In this document: positions 1 through 6,668 of the stretch, one piece after another | How positions within the stretch are numbered: the stretch's first letter is position 1 | How the letters are laid out: every line of letters starts with the position of its first letter | From: an uncultured Pseudomonadota bacterium | Lineage (GTDB): Bacteria > Pseudomonadota > Gammaproteobacteria > Burkholderiales > SG8-39 | Assembly (NCBI GenBank): GCA_903895005.1 | Contig: CAITSH010000360.1 | Location: forward strand, 1-10,979 | DNA length: 10,979 nt | Reading direction: 5' to 3' | Position numbers and translations under genes: made by a program | The notes under the pieces: model-generated | Seen by the model: the letters and a program-made list of their open reading frames with translations, nothing else | The model's database searches: none | Told to the model about the DNA's origin: nothing

Positions 1-21
1 GCAGCCGAAGCTGCCTTTTTT
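1..21 (-). terminator. Likely rpmE terminator (possibly bidirectional), cut by window edge
   Basis: A perfect five-base-pair stem GCAGC/GCTGC closes a four-base loop. Read on the minus strand the loop is TTCG closed by C-G, the very stable C(UUCG)G tetraloop common in intrinsic terminators. It is preceded on the minus strand by six A; the matching U tract would lie just outside the window. On the plus strand the stem is followed by CTTTTTT, so it could also stop a plus-strand gene coming from the left. It sits 18 nt beyond the rpmE stop codon, which fits a shared terminator. Confidence 0.75.
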
Positions 22-38
22 GGGGACGTTGCGAAAAA

Positions 39-305
39 TCAAGCAGCCGCGTCCGTTGCTGCGGCAGCGGCGGCCTTGTCGGCCTTGTTTTTTGCCTTGG
101 TTGCCGCGCTGGCGTACTTGTTCTTGAATTTCTCGACGCGGCCGGCGGTGTCGAGGATCTTCTGCTTGCCGGTGTAGAACGGATGGCAGGCGGAGCAGAC
201 CTCGACCGTCAGCGGCTTGCTGTTGGTCGAGCGCGTTTCAAAGCTGTTCCCGCAGCTGCAGGTGACCTTGATTTCGTTGTATTCGGGATGGATATCGGCT
301 TTCAT
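39..305 (-). CDS. rpmE: 50S ribosomal protein L31, zinc-binding (C+) type
   Basis: L31 is a small protein of the large ribosomal subunit that contributes to the bridge between subunits. The 88-residue product begins MKADIHPEY, the typical L31 start, and carries four cysteines (C16, C18, C37, C40; CxC and CxxC) that mark the zinc-ribbon C+ form. HPFYTGKQK (about 41-49) is the family signature. Residues after about 60 form a Lys/Ala-rich tail ending in runs of alanine, which makes the protein longer than the roughly 70-residue enterobacterial L31. The start has a good ribosome site (AAGGAAG, about 6 nt upstream). It lies downstream of rho in the same orientation, separated by 205 nt, an order I associate with betaproteobacteria. 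Confidence 0.96.
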   Translation of the reverse strand: MKADIHPEYNEIKVTCSCGNSFETRSTNSKPLTVEVCSACHPFYTGKQKILDTAGRVEKFKNKYASAATKAKNKADKAAAAAATDAAA

Positions 306-404
306 GATGCTTCCTTTCGCGTGTTTGCCTCGGTTTCACCGGCCAGGATGGCCTTGGGCTTGGATGCCACGGTGTTTCGAGGCGGTAAAAAAGTGCCGCA
401 GTAT

Positions 405-434
405 GCCTGTTTTCGGAGTTTTTGGCAAACAGGC
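405..434. repeat. Inverted repeat between rho and rpmE
   Basis: Perfect eight-base arms GCCTGTTT and AAACAGGC enclose a 14-base loop. On the minus strand (the direction of rho and rpmE transcription) the hairpin is followed about 12 nt later by six T. The distance is too long for a classical intrinsic terminator, so it may be a weak or processed end for the rho message, or a structure in the rpmE leader. No function is proven by sequence alone. Confidence 0.5.
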
Positions 435-473
435 TAAAGCGCCCGCTTGCCGCGAACTTAATGGAATCAGATG

Positions 474-501
474 CTTGCCCGCATGGATTCGCGCGGGCAA
501 G
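474..501 (-). terminator. Stem-loop just after rho stop (no U tract)
   Basis: Perfect nine-base arms CTTGCCCGC and GCGGGCAAG with a 10-base loop start about 9 nt after the rho stop codon. The stem is GC-rich and stable, but no T run follows on the minus strand. It could protect the 3' end of the rho mRNA or act as a pause or processing structure rather than as an intrinsic terminator. Confidence 0.45.
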
Positions 502-510
502 GCGGCTGAA

Positions 511-1770
511 TCAACCCCGGCGCATCGAGTCGAAGAAGTCCGAGTTGGTTTTGGTCGCCTTGACCTTGTCGACCAGGAATTCCGCCGCCTCAAGGTCGTC
601 CATGGGGTAGAGCAGTTTGCGCAGTACCCAGACCTTTTGCAGGATGTCTTTTTCGATCAGCAACTCCTCGCGGCGCGTGCCGGAGCGGTTGACGTTGATC
701 GCCGGGAAGATGCGCTTTTCGTACATGCGCCGGTCAAGATGGATTTCCATGTTGCCGGTGCCCTTGAACTCTTCGTAGATCACATCATCCATGCGGCTGC
801 CAGTATCGATGAGGGCCGTGGCAATGATGGTCAGCGAGCCGCCTTCCTCTACATTGCGTGCTGCGCCAAAAAAGCGCTTCGGGCGTTGCAATGCGTTGGC
901 ATCGACACCGCCGGTGAGCACCTTGCCCGACGCAGGCACCACGGTGTTGTAGGCGCGCGCGAGGCGGGTGATGGAGTCGAGCAGGATAATGACGTCTTTT
1001 TTGTGCTCCACGAGGCGCTTGGCCTTCTCGATCACCATCTCGGCGACCTGCACGTGGCGCGTGGCCGGCTCGTCGAAGGTCGAGGCAACGACCTCGCCCT
1101 TCACGGAGCGGGTCATTTCCGTGACCTCTTCAGGGCGCTCGTCAATGAGCAACACGATCAGGACGGTCTCGGGGTAATTGGTGGTGATGGCATGTGCCAG
1201 TTGCTGCATCAACACCGTCTTGCCGGCCTTGGGCGGTGAGACGATCAGGCCGCGCTGACCCTTGCCGATGGGGGCGATGATGTCGATGATGCGGCCGGTG
1301 ATGTTCTCTTCGCTCTTTATGTCACGCTCGAGCTTGAGGATCTTGTCCGGATGCAGCGGCGTGAGGTTCTCGAAAAGGATCTTGTGCTTGGAGGCCTCGG
1401 GCAGGTCGGCGTTGACCTTGTCGACCTTGACCAGGGCGAAATAGCGTTCGCCCTCTTTGGGGGTGCGGATTTCACCTTCAATGGTGTCGCCGGTATGCAG
1501 ATTGAAGCGGCGGATCTGCGAGGGCGACACGTAAATGTCGTCGGTTGACGCGAGATAAGAGGTGTCGGGCGAGCGCAGGAAACCGAAACCGTCGGGCAGC
1601 ACCTCGAGCGTGCCGTCACCGAAAATCGGTTCACCTTTCTTGGAAAGGTGCTTGAGCAGGGCGAAAATCAGTTCCTGTTTGCGCAGGCGGTTCGCGCCCT
1701 CGATCTCGTTGGCGGTCGCCATGTCGAGAAGCGCACTGACGTGCAGGCTCTTGAGCTCGGATAAATACAT
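511..1770 (-). CDS. rho: Transcription termination factor Rho
   Basis: Rho is a hexameric RNA-dependent ATPase/translocase that ends transcription at untranslated C-rich RNA. The product is 419 residues, the same length as E. coli Rho. The N-terminal helical part (1-47) is followed by the cold-shock-like RNA-binding domain with DGFGFLR (60-66). The ATPase core has Walker A SPPKAGKT (178-185), Walker B in DVIILLDSI (259-267), the Q-loop region [17 protein letters not shown] (285-301) and the R-loop KGTGN (336-340). The first Met, [17 protein letters not shown], matches the usual N-terminus. No clear Shine-Dalgarno precedes it: the nearest purine-poor stretch reads CCCACCTATTT. It lies between trxA and rpmE, all leftward. 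The 223-nt leader contains several hairpins, and Rho is known to control its own leader in E. coli. Confidence 0.98.
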   Translation of the reverse strand: MYLSELKSLHVSALLDMATANEIEGANRLRKQELIFALLKHLSKKGEPIFGDGTLEVLPDGFGFLRSPDTSYLASTDDIYVSPSQIRRFNLHTGDTIEGEIRTPKEGERYFALVKVDKVNADLPEASKHKILFENLTPLHPDKILKLERDIKSEENITGRIIDIIAPIGKGQRGLIVSPPKAGKTVLMQQLAHAITTNYPETVLIVLLIDERPEEVTEMTRSVKGEVVASTFDEPATRHVQVAEMVIEKAKRLVEHKKDVIILLDSITRLARAYNTVVPASGKVLTGGVDANALQRPKRFFGAARNVEEGGSLTIIATALIDTGSRMDDVIYEEFKGTGNMEIHLDRRMYEKRIFPAINVNRSGTRREELLIEKDILQKVWVLRKLLYPMDDLEAAEFLVDKVKATKTNSDFFDSMRRG

Positions 1771-1789
1771 AAATAGGTGGGTTTAAGCC

Positions 1790-1813
1790 AAAAAAGGATC
1801 CGGAAAGGACCTT
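1790..1813 (-). terminator. Terminator-like hairpin in the rho leader
   Basis: On the minus strand AAGGTCC pairs with GGA(T)CCTT, seven base pairs with one bulged T and a five-base loop, running straight into a T6 tract (1795-1790, partly shared with the stem). This is the layout of an intrinsic terminator. It ends only 19 nt before the rho ATG, so it either ends the trxA transcript or acts as an attenuator in the rho leader. The single bulge and short GC part make it a moderate-strength candidate. Confidence 0.5.
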
Positions 1814-1821
1814 GGGTGTAG

Positions 1822-1893
1822 CCGGTAACACCGGGAATTGGGGCGGAAAACGCTCGCGCCGGGCATCGCCGAAATGCTTGGCGTCAGAACGCC
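1822..1893. other. Structured part of the trxA-rho spacer: two small hairpins and a 9-bp direct repeat
   Basis: CCGGT-AAC-ACCGG at 1822-1834 and GGCGT-CAGA-ACGCC at 1880-1893 are perfect small stem-loops. GAAATGCTT occurs twice as a direct repeat (1871-1879 and 1896-1904), flanking the second hairpin. All lie in the presumed rho leader or promoter area. I recognise no confident -35/-10 pair here, and no small ORF is supported. Confidence 0.4.
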
Positions 1894-1928
1894 TTGAAAT
1901 GCTTTTTGGGGGATGGGGCGGGGAGCTC

Positions 1929-1970
1929 GCGTCGCATGCTGCTTAAGCTGCTTATTCTTCTATGCGACGC
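1929..1970. repeat. Long-loop inverted repeat after trxA
   Basis: Perfect nine-base arms GCGTCGCAT and ATGCGACGC enclose a 24-base loop that itself contains the palindrome GCTTAAGC (1941-1948). It begins 23 nt beyond the trxA stop codon on the minus strand and has no T tract after it. It may protect the trxA 3' end, or it may be a protein-binding or RNA element of the rho leader. Confidence 0.5.
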
Positions 1971-1993
1971 CTTCAGGAGTGAGAATAGGGTGT

Positions 1994-2320
1994 TTAGATA
2001 TTGCTGTCAAGAAACGCGGTGAGCTGCGATTTTGAGAGTGCGCCGATTTTTTGCGCGGCAACGTCGCCGGCCTTAAACAACATCAGGGTCGGGATGCCGC
2101 GAATGCCGTATTTGGTCGCCGTGGCGGAATTTTCGTCCACGTTCAGCTTGGCGATCTTTACCTTGCCGCCGTAGTCCTTGGCGATTTCTTCGAGCATCGG
2201 GGCGATGGCCTTGCACGGACCGCACCATTCGGCCCAGTAGTCGACCAGCACCGGCAGGTCGGATTTGAGCACTTCAGGATCAAAGGTGGAATCGGTAACG
2301 TGCTGAATGTTCTCGCTCAT
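1994..2320 (-). CDS. trxA: Thioredoxin 1
   Basis: Cytosolic thiol-disulfide reductant that is recharged by thioredoxin reductase and serves enzymes such as ribonucleotide reductase. The 108-residue product is one thioredoxin domain with the canonical active site WCGPC (C33, C36), the buried Asp in LVDYWAEW (D27), and the cis-proline P77 in GIRGIPTL. Length and motifs match TrxA of proteobacteria. The start [10 protein letters not shown] is preceded by GAGG about 11 nt upstream. It is upstream of rho in the same orientation and divergent from fdxA across a 236-nt spacer. Confidence 0.97.
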   Translation of the reverse strand: MSENIQHVTDSTFDPEVLKSDLPVLVDYWAEWCGPCKAIAPMLEEIAKDYGGKVKIAKLNVDENSATATKYGIRGIPTLMLFKAGDVAAQKIGALSKSQLTAFLDSNI

Positions 2321-2556
2321 GTAAGTCTATGCCTCGTTTGGGAAAAAGCAGCGCGAACGGCTGCGGGGATAAGCTGGGGGAACCGCGACTGCGAACCTGA
2401 TTGGGTGCCTGGCTGCGACCCTTCTGACGCTATCCTATCAAAATTCCGCCGCCGGCATCGCCGTCCGCCCACTGACTCCAGGAGCATGTCGGGGTACATG
2501 GTAAAATTTCAATACTTTGAGCGCGTTATCGTTGTAATCCTGCCTTTGGAATTTCC
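2321..2556. promoter_or_regulatory. Divergent trxA/fdxA spacer
   Basis: The 236-nt gap between two divergent starts must hold the promoters of trxA and fdxA. TAAAAT (2502-2507) is a possible -10 for fdxA but has no convincing -35 at the right distance. No clear promoter pair is visible for trxA. The fdxA start has only a weak ribosome site (TTTGGAA). No open frame here looks like a gene. Confidence 0.4.
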
Positions 2557-2880
2557 ATGCCCTACGTCATTACCGAGAGCTGTATCAAGTGCAAGTACAC
2601 CGATTGCGTCGACGTCTGTCCGGTCGACTGCTTTCGCGAAGGCCCCAACATGCTGGTCATTGATCCTGACGAATGTATCGACTGCACGCTGTGCGTGGCC
2701 GAATGTCCGGTCGAGGCGATTTTCGCTGAGGACGACGTGCCCCCGGCGCAGCGTCCTTTTATCGCCCTCAACGCCGAACTGGCGCGCGCCTGGAAGCCGA
2801 TCATCGAGCGCAAGCCAGCCCCCGCAGATGCGGATGAATGGTCCAAGGTGACTGACAAGGTGAAGCTGCTGGAGAAGTAA
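2557..2880 (+). CDS. fdxA: 7Fe-8S ferredoxin (FdxA/Azotobacter FdI type)
   Basis: Small soluble low-potential electron carrier. The 107-residue product resembles Azotobacter vinelandii ferredoxin I over its length. By that family's ligand pattern, C9, C17 and C50 would hold the 3Fe-4S cluster and C21, C40, C43 and C46 the 4Fe-4S cluster, with C12 and C25 left as free thiols. The motifs [13 protein letters not shown] (9-21) and [11 protein letters not shown] (40-50) are visible. The C-terminal part after residue 55 ([12 protein letters not shown]) is the usual extension. The electron partner cannot be inferred from the neighbours. The stop is followed in frame by a second stop (TAAGTAA). Confidence 0.95.
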   Translation: MPYVITESCIKCKYTDCVDVCPVDCFREGPNMLVIDPDECIDCTLCVAECPVEAIFAEDDVPPAQRPFIALNAELARAWKPIIERKPAPADADEWSKVTDKVKLLEK

Positions 2881-2881
2881 G

Positions 2882-2900
2882 TAACGCGCTGGGGGCGTTA
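2882..2900. repeat. Small hairpin after fdxA
   Basis: TAACGC and GCGTTA form a perfect six-base-pair stem with a seven-base loop, starting two bases after the fdxA stop. No T tract follows, so it is at best a weak transcript-end structure. Confidence 0.4.
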
Positions 2901-2907
2901 GCAGGTT

Positions 2908-3006
2908 CCCCCTCCCCTTGCGGGAGAGGGACAGGCAGAGGGTGCTGGTTACTATTGCAGCGTTTCACCCTCTCTCCAACCCTCCCCCGTCGAGGGGGAG
3001 GGGGGG
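2908..3006. repeat. C/G-rich palindromic intergenic element
   Basis: Two hairpins of similar sequence stand about 50 nt apart. The left one (2910-2930) is CCCTCCCC-TT-GCGGGAGAGGG-like with one missing base in its arm. The right one (2980-3002) has perfect nine-base arms CCCTCCCCC/GGGGGAGGG. The flanking stretches GCAGAGGGTG and CACCCTCTC are also roughly complementary, so the whole can fold as one large cruciform. It resembles the CCCTCTCCC...GGGAGAGGG extragenic repeats seen in many copies in proteobacterial genomes. It lies between the convergent fdxA and FAH-family genes. Confidence 0.65.
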
Positions 3007-3037
3007 TCTCAAGAGGCGAGTTTACCCTCGAATTCGC

Positions 3038-3874
3038 TTACTCCTTGGCGATGCTATTGACCAGTACGCCTACCTGGCTCAATTCGATTTCCACCTTGTC
3101 GCCGGCCTTCATCCACACCGGAGGTTCGCGCCGCGCGCCGACGCCACCCGGGGTGCCGGTGACGATCACGTCGCCCGGTTGCAGGCTGGTGAAGGTCGAG
3201 ATGTACTTGATCAGTACCGGGATGCTGAAAATCATGTGCTTGGTGGTTGAGTGCTGCATCACCGTGCCGTTGAGGCGCGTTTCGATCGACAGTTCCGCGT
3301 CATCGGCGATTTCGTCGCGCGTCACCATCCACGGGCCGAAGCCGCCGGTCTTGGTGAAGTTCTTACCCGCCGTCCATTGGATCGTGTGGCGCTGCCAGTC
3401 GCGGACCGAACCGTCGTTATAGGGGGCGTAACCGGCGATGTGCGACCAGGAGTCCGCCTCCGAAATGCGGCGTCCGGCCTTGCCGATGATCACGGCGATC
3501 TCGCACTCGTAGTCGAGATGCGTCGACTCGGGCGGCAACATGATCGGCTGGTTGTGACCGACCTGGGATTCGGCGAAGCGCACGAACAGCGCCGGGTTCT
3601 CGGTGTTGTCGCGCTTGGTTTCCTTGACGTGGTCCTGGTAGTTGAGTCCGACGCAGATGATCTTGCCCGGATCGGGTACGACCGGCAGGTAAACGATTTC
3701 ATCGAGCTTGGCGTCGGCGGCGCGGCCGGCGGCGAAGGCTTTCACCTTGTCCAGGCCATTGGCCTCGAGCGCGGCGCGCAGCGTCGGGAAGAGTGAGCCG
3801 CAATCGACCACGCCCTTGTCTGTGGCGACACCCCAGGTGGCCTTGTTTTTGAGTGAATAGCTGAGCAGTTTCAT
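3038..3874 (-). CDS. Fumarylacetoacetate hydrolase (FAH) family enzyme
   Basis: Members split or decarboxylate 1,3-dioxo acids, or isomerise/hydrate related intermediates, late in aromatic degradation (fumarylacetoacetate, fumarylpyruvate, 5-oxopent-3-ene-tricarboxylate). The 278-residue product has the N-terminal cap (about 1-65) and then the FAH core from GKIICVGLNYQDHVKE (70-85). Expected divalent-metal ligands are E123 and E125 in LDYECEIA and D154 in YNDGSVRDWQ. K171 in AGKNFTKTGGFGPW and the GTPGGVG loop (240-246) are conserved core elements. I chose the ATG at 3874 because the family begins MKLLSY and a GGAG site lies about 8 nt upstream. An in-frame ATG at 4006 would add 44 low-complexity residues. 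It follows the SnoaL-like gene after 221 nt, so it may have its own promoter. The exact substrate is unknown. Confidence 0.93.
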   Translation of the reverse strand: MKLLSYSLKNKATWGVATDKGVVDCGSLFPTLRAALEANGLDKVKAFAAGRAADAKLDEIVYLPVVPDPGKIICVGLNYQDHVKETKRDNTENPALFVRFAESQVGHNQPIMLPPESTHLDYECEIAVIIGKAGRRISEADSWSHIAGYAPYNDGSVRDWQRHTIQWTAGKNFTKTGGFGPWMVTRDEIADDAELSIETRLNGTVMQHSTTKHMIFSIPVLIKYISTFTSLQPGDVIVTGTPGGVGARREPPVWMKAGDKVEIELSQVGVLVNSIAKE

Positions 3875-3923
3875 TGTAAATTCTCCGGACGGTACTTCGA
3901 TTGACGACGTTGTATGGAATTTT

Positions 3924-3971
3924 GCGTTTGAGGTTGCGTTTGAGGTCGCGTTTGATATTGCATTCGATAGC
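3924..3971. repeat. Four tandem 12-bp repeats
   Basis: Four units of the form GCGTTTGAGGTT follow one another. The first two differ by one base, and the third and fourth diverge further (GCGTTTGATATT, GCATTCGATAGC). They lie in the leader of the FAH-family gene, 50-97 nt before its start. In the frame of that gene they would read as repeated Ser-Asn-Ala-Thr. The decay pattern points to local slippage duplication. Confidence 0.8.
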
Positions 3972-4033
3972 GCGGAACCTGCCTCGCCGCGACGGATGTC
4001 TGGCATGCGCGACCCGCTTGCGCGAGCGCACGT

Positions 4034-4062
4034 ATTGTAAAGGGTAATGTGTAAAGCGTAAC
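4034..4062 (-). promoter_or_regulatory. Candidate promoter with heptamer array before the FAH-family gene
   Basis: On the plus strand four consecutive heptamers share GTAA at the same position: TTGTAAA, GGGTAAT, GTGTAAA, GCGTAAC (4035-4062), so GTAA recurs every 7 bp. On the minus strand TACAAT (4039-4034) is a five-of-six match to the sigma-70 -10 box for the FAH-family gene. The -35 region (GTTACG, 17 bp upstream) is weak, which is often the case for activated promoters. The array covers the whole -35 to -10 region. Confidence 0.45.
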
Positions 4063-4095
4063 CTGCGACGCGTGCCGCGCTCCGCGAAGCGGTGA

Positions 4096-4701
4096 CTAGC
4101 CCCAGGCCGCGCTTTTGCCGGTTATCCAGGCCTCGCCTTGCGCGTACACCCGCGCCAGCGAGGCGCTGTCATTGGTCGGCAGGTCGGGCGAGACGGTAAA
4201 GCCCTGGCTCGATAGTGAATAGGCGAGGTGGCGGTAGGGCGGCGGGAAGCTCGCGAGTTTTTTCGCATCAAAAGGCACCACCGTGCCGGCCACCACCGGG
4301 TCGACGCGGTCTTTTTCGTAAATCGCCTCGCGCCGCAGGATGCGCCAGCGGCCTTCGCGCCGTTCGACAAAATCGTAAAACCGCCCGTAGGCCACGGTGT
4401 CGACCTCGATGTCGTGCACCACCGAGCGGCCCATGATCATGACATTGGTTTCAGACAGCGCGCGATCGCCTTCGAGCCGTATCAACGAACCGCCTATCCA
4501 GTGCTTGGAGCCGGTGCGGCGCTTGCGCATCTCTATTGAGGCTGCGACGAAGTCCGTGAACAGGCCGTTGAACCACGTGACATTGATGGTGCCCTCGGGG
4601 TGGAAGGCCGTGCGCAGTTCGTCCCAGCGCGCCTGGTCGCGCCAGAAGCCCCAGTTGTGCATCAGTTCGCTTATATGCTGGCGGCTTTCGGAATCGGTCA
4701 T
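4096..4701 (-). CDS. NTF2/SnoaL-like family protein
   Basis: The 201-residue product looks like a single alpha+beta cone-fold domain of the NTF2/SnoaL superfamily, which includes polyketide cyclases, scytalone-dehydratase-like enzymes, steroid isomerases and small subunits of ring-hydroxylating dioxygenases. Family traits are the N-terminal helices with WRDQARWDELRTAFHPEG (20-37), the strand with KHWIGGSLIRLEGDRA (66-81), where H67 and D79 hold typical SnoaL positions, and RFYDFVERREGRWRILRREAIYE (107-129). About 60 residues follow the domain, longer than a minimal SnoaL protein. No signal peptide is seen. It starts 12 nt after the upstream Bug-protein stop, with AGGA as ribosome site, so it is cotranscribed with the two Bug genes. 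A role as dehydratase or isomerase on a ring or ring-cleavage intermediate is plausible but not proven. Confidence 0.85.
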   Translation of the reverse strand: MTDSESRQHISELMHNWGFWRDQARWDELRTAFHPEGTINVTWFNGLFTDFVAASIEMRKRRTGSKHWIGGSLIRLEGDRALSETNVMIMGRSVVHDIEVDTVAYGRFYDFVERREGRWRILRREAIYEKDRVDPVVAGTVVPFDAKKLASFPPPYRHLAYSLSSQGFTVSPDLPTNDSASLARVYAQGEAWITGKSAAWG

Positions 4702-4713
4702 GGAGGTTCCTGT

Positions 4714-5697
4714 TCAATCGAGTCGTGCGCCTGTCGCGCGCACGATCTCGGAGTAGGTTGCGGTGTCATCGCGGATGCGCTGCGTAAGTTGCTCCGGCGT
4801 GCTTCCCAAATCATCGAAGCCCTGGCCGGCCATGCGCGATTTTACGTCCGGCAGTGCCAGCGCCTTGCGAAATTCGCTGTTGAGCCGCTCTACAATGTCG
4901 CGCGGTGTTTTCGCAGGCGCGACAAAGGCGACCCATGTGACGGCGCTAAAGCCCTTGAGTCCGGCGGCTTCGGCGACGGTCGGGACGTCGGGAAAGCCCG
5001 CCGTGCGCGATGCGCTGGTCACCGCGAGTGCGCGCAGCTGTCCTTGTTCTACGAGGCCTTTGACCGATCCCATGCCGAGCATCACGGTGGCGATCTCGCC
5101 CGAAAGGATGCCGGGCATGACCTGGGTGCTGCCCTTGAACGGGATATGCAGGAAGTCCGCAGCGGCGGCCGTCTTGAGCTGCTCCATGAAAAGATGCGTC
5201 GGGCTGCCGTTTCCGGTAGAGGCATAGCTGACGCCGCCCGGTTTGGCCTTTGCCGCGGCGAGCAGGTCGCCGAGCGTTTTGTAGGGGCCCTTTGCGCTCG
5301 TCAGCACGTAAAACGGCGTTGAGTATGCGATGGTGATCGGGACGAAATCGTTTTCCGGGTCGTAAGGAAGTGACTTGTACAGGCTGCGGTTGATGGCGAG
5401 CTGGCCGATGTCGGCGAACGCGATGGTGTAGCCGTCCGGCGGCGACTTGGCGACCGATTCGAGCGCGATCAGTCCGTTGGCCCCGGCACGGTTCTCGACA
5501 ATGAACTGCTGCTTCATCGACAGCGACAGCTTTTCGGTCAAGGAACGCGCAACCAGGTCTGGTCCGGTGCCCGCAAGAAAGGGCAGCACCACGCGCACCG
5601 GCTTTTGCGGATAGGCCTGCGCGTGCAGTGCGGACGCGCACGACAGCGCGAGCACGCCCGTCAGGGCCGTGATCAGGCCGGCGACAAGGCGCTTCAT
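4714..5697 (-). CDS. Bug/TctC-family periplasmic solute-binding protein (second of pair)
   Basis: Periplasmic binding protein of the tripartite tricarboxylate transporter (TTT) type. Bug proteins bind small carboxylates, including aromatic acids. The 327-residue product starts MKRLVAGLITALTGVLALSCASALHA, a signal peptide with cleavage expected after the ALHA/QA region, followed by the family motif YPQKPVRVVLPFLAGTGPD and IVENRAGANGLIA, which form the ligand loop. GYTIAFADIGQLAINRSLY, the DFVPI strand and PDVPTVAEAAGLKGF are also typical. Its ATG shares one base with the TGA of the preceding Bug gene (TGATG), so translation is coupled; no separate ribosome site is needed. I chose this ATG over an upstream in-frame one because it opens the signal peptide. 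No tctA or tctB membrane genes are in the window. Confidence 0.94.
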   Translation of the reverse strand: MKRLVAGLITALTGVLALSCASALHAQAYPQKPVRVVLPFLAGTGPDLVARSLTEKLSLSMKQQFIVENRAGANGLIALESVAKSPPDGYTIAFADIGQLAINRSLYKSLPYDPENDFVPITIAYSTPFYVLTSAKGPYKTLGDLLAAAKAKPGGVSYASTGNGSPTHLFMEQLKTAAAADFLHIPFKGSTQVMPGILSGEIATVMLGMGSVKGLVEQGQLRALAVTSASRTAGFPDVPTVAEAAGLKGFSAVTWVAFVAPAKTPRDIVERLNSEFRKALALPDVKSRMAGQGFDDLGSTPEQLTQRIRDDTATYSEIVRATGARLD

Positions 5698-6668
5698 CAG
5701 TCGAGCTTGACGCCGGCGCGCTTGATCACCGCGCTCCAACGCGCCTGGTCGGCTTTGATGAATGCGCTGAATTCAGCGGGCGTGCTGCCCACCGGGTCGC
5801 CGCCAAAGCTGCGCCACTGCTCGACAAAATCCGGCGCCTTGACGCCTTGCCCCACGGCCGCACCCACCTTGTCGAGGATGGCCTGCGGCGTGCCCGCGGG
5901 TGCGAACAATCCTATCCATGCAATCGGCTCGAACTCGGCCATGCCGATTTCAGTGAAGGTCGGCACATCCGGAAAGTTGGGATGGCGCGCCTTGCCGCTG
6001 ATCGCCAGCACCTTCAATTTGCCTGCGCGGATATTACCCACCGCCGCCGGCATGCCGTCAAACATCAGCTGCACCTGGCCGGCCATCAGGTCGGCATAGG
6101 GGCTGTTGGTGTTGTAGGAGATGAATTTCATTTTCGCGCCCGACACATTGGTGAACCACTCGCCGGACAAATGCGAATACGTGCCTATGCCCAGCGTTGC
6201 GGCATTGAGCAGTTCGGGCTGGGCCTTCGACAGTGCGATCAGTTCGCGGCCGTCCTTTGCCGCCACCGACGGGTGCGCGATCATGCCGGTGCGCAACACG
6301 CCCACCAGGCTAACCGGTGCGAAATCGCGCTCCGCGTTGTAAGGCAGTTTTGAGTAAACATAGGGCTGGATAGAGATCGTGCTGGTGAAGCCCATGTACA
6401 GCGTGTAACCGTCGGGCGCGGACTTGGCTGCGAAGTCGGTGCCGATTTGGCCCGCGGCGCCGGGCCGGTTTTCTATCACCACGGCCTGCCCGAGGGCGGG
6501 GCCCATTTTTGCGGCGATCTGTCGTGCATTCGCATCGGGACCGGTGCCTGCGGGAAAGGGCACGATGATGCGTACCGGTTTGTTCGGGTAGTCCTGCGCC
6601 ATGCCCGCTCCGGCACCGAGCATGAGGGTACAAACTGCGAGGGGGGCAAGCCAGCGGAATGCGTTCAT
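5697..6668 (-). CDS. Bug/TctC-family periplasmic solute-binding protein (first of pair)
   Basis: The 323-residue product begins with a signal peptide (MNAFRWLAPLAVCTLMLGAG, cleavage expected near GMA/QD), then YPNKPVRIIVPFPAGTGPD and VIENRPGAAGQIGTD, the two ligand-contacting segments of Bug proteins, APDGYTLYMGFTSTISIQP and the late FPDVPTFTEIGMAEFEP motif. It is a clear paralogue of the next gene but divergent in sequence, so the two may bind different ligands. The start is fixed by a strong ribosome site (AAGGAGG at 6679-6673). It is the first gene of the leftward unit and faces the VOC gene across the AT-rich control region. A much longer in-frame reading back to 7676 is antisense to the VOC gene and has no support. 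Confidence 0.95.
   Translation of the reverse strand: MNAFRWLAPLAVCTLMLGAGAGMAQDYPNKPVRIIVPFPAGTGPDANARQIAAKMGPALGQAVVIENRPGAAGQIGTDFAAKSAPDGYTLYMGFTSTISIQPYVYSKLPYNAERDFAPVSLVGVLRTGMIAHPSVAAKDGRELIALSKAQPELLNAATLGIGTYSHLSGEWFTNVSGAKMKFISYNTNSPYADLMAGQVQLMFDGMPAAVGNIRAGKLKVLAISGKARHPNFPDVPTFTEIGMAEFEPIAWIGLFAPAGTPQAILDKVGAAVGQGVKAPDFVEQWRSFGGDPVGSTPAEFSAFIKADQARWSAVIKRAGVKLD

Noticed and set aside
217..1239. Long plus-strand open frame (340 codons) opposite rho
   Set aside because: It is antisense to a certain rho gene, has no recognisable domain, and its composition is that of a shadow of GC-rich codons.
3924..4062. Short tandem repeats considered as a CRISPR array or plasmid-type iterons
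   Set aside because: Units are 12 and 7 bp, directly abutting, without spacers; no cas or replication gene is near, and the host context is chromosomal.
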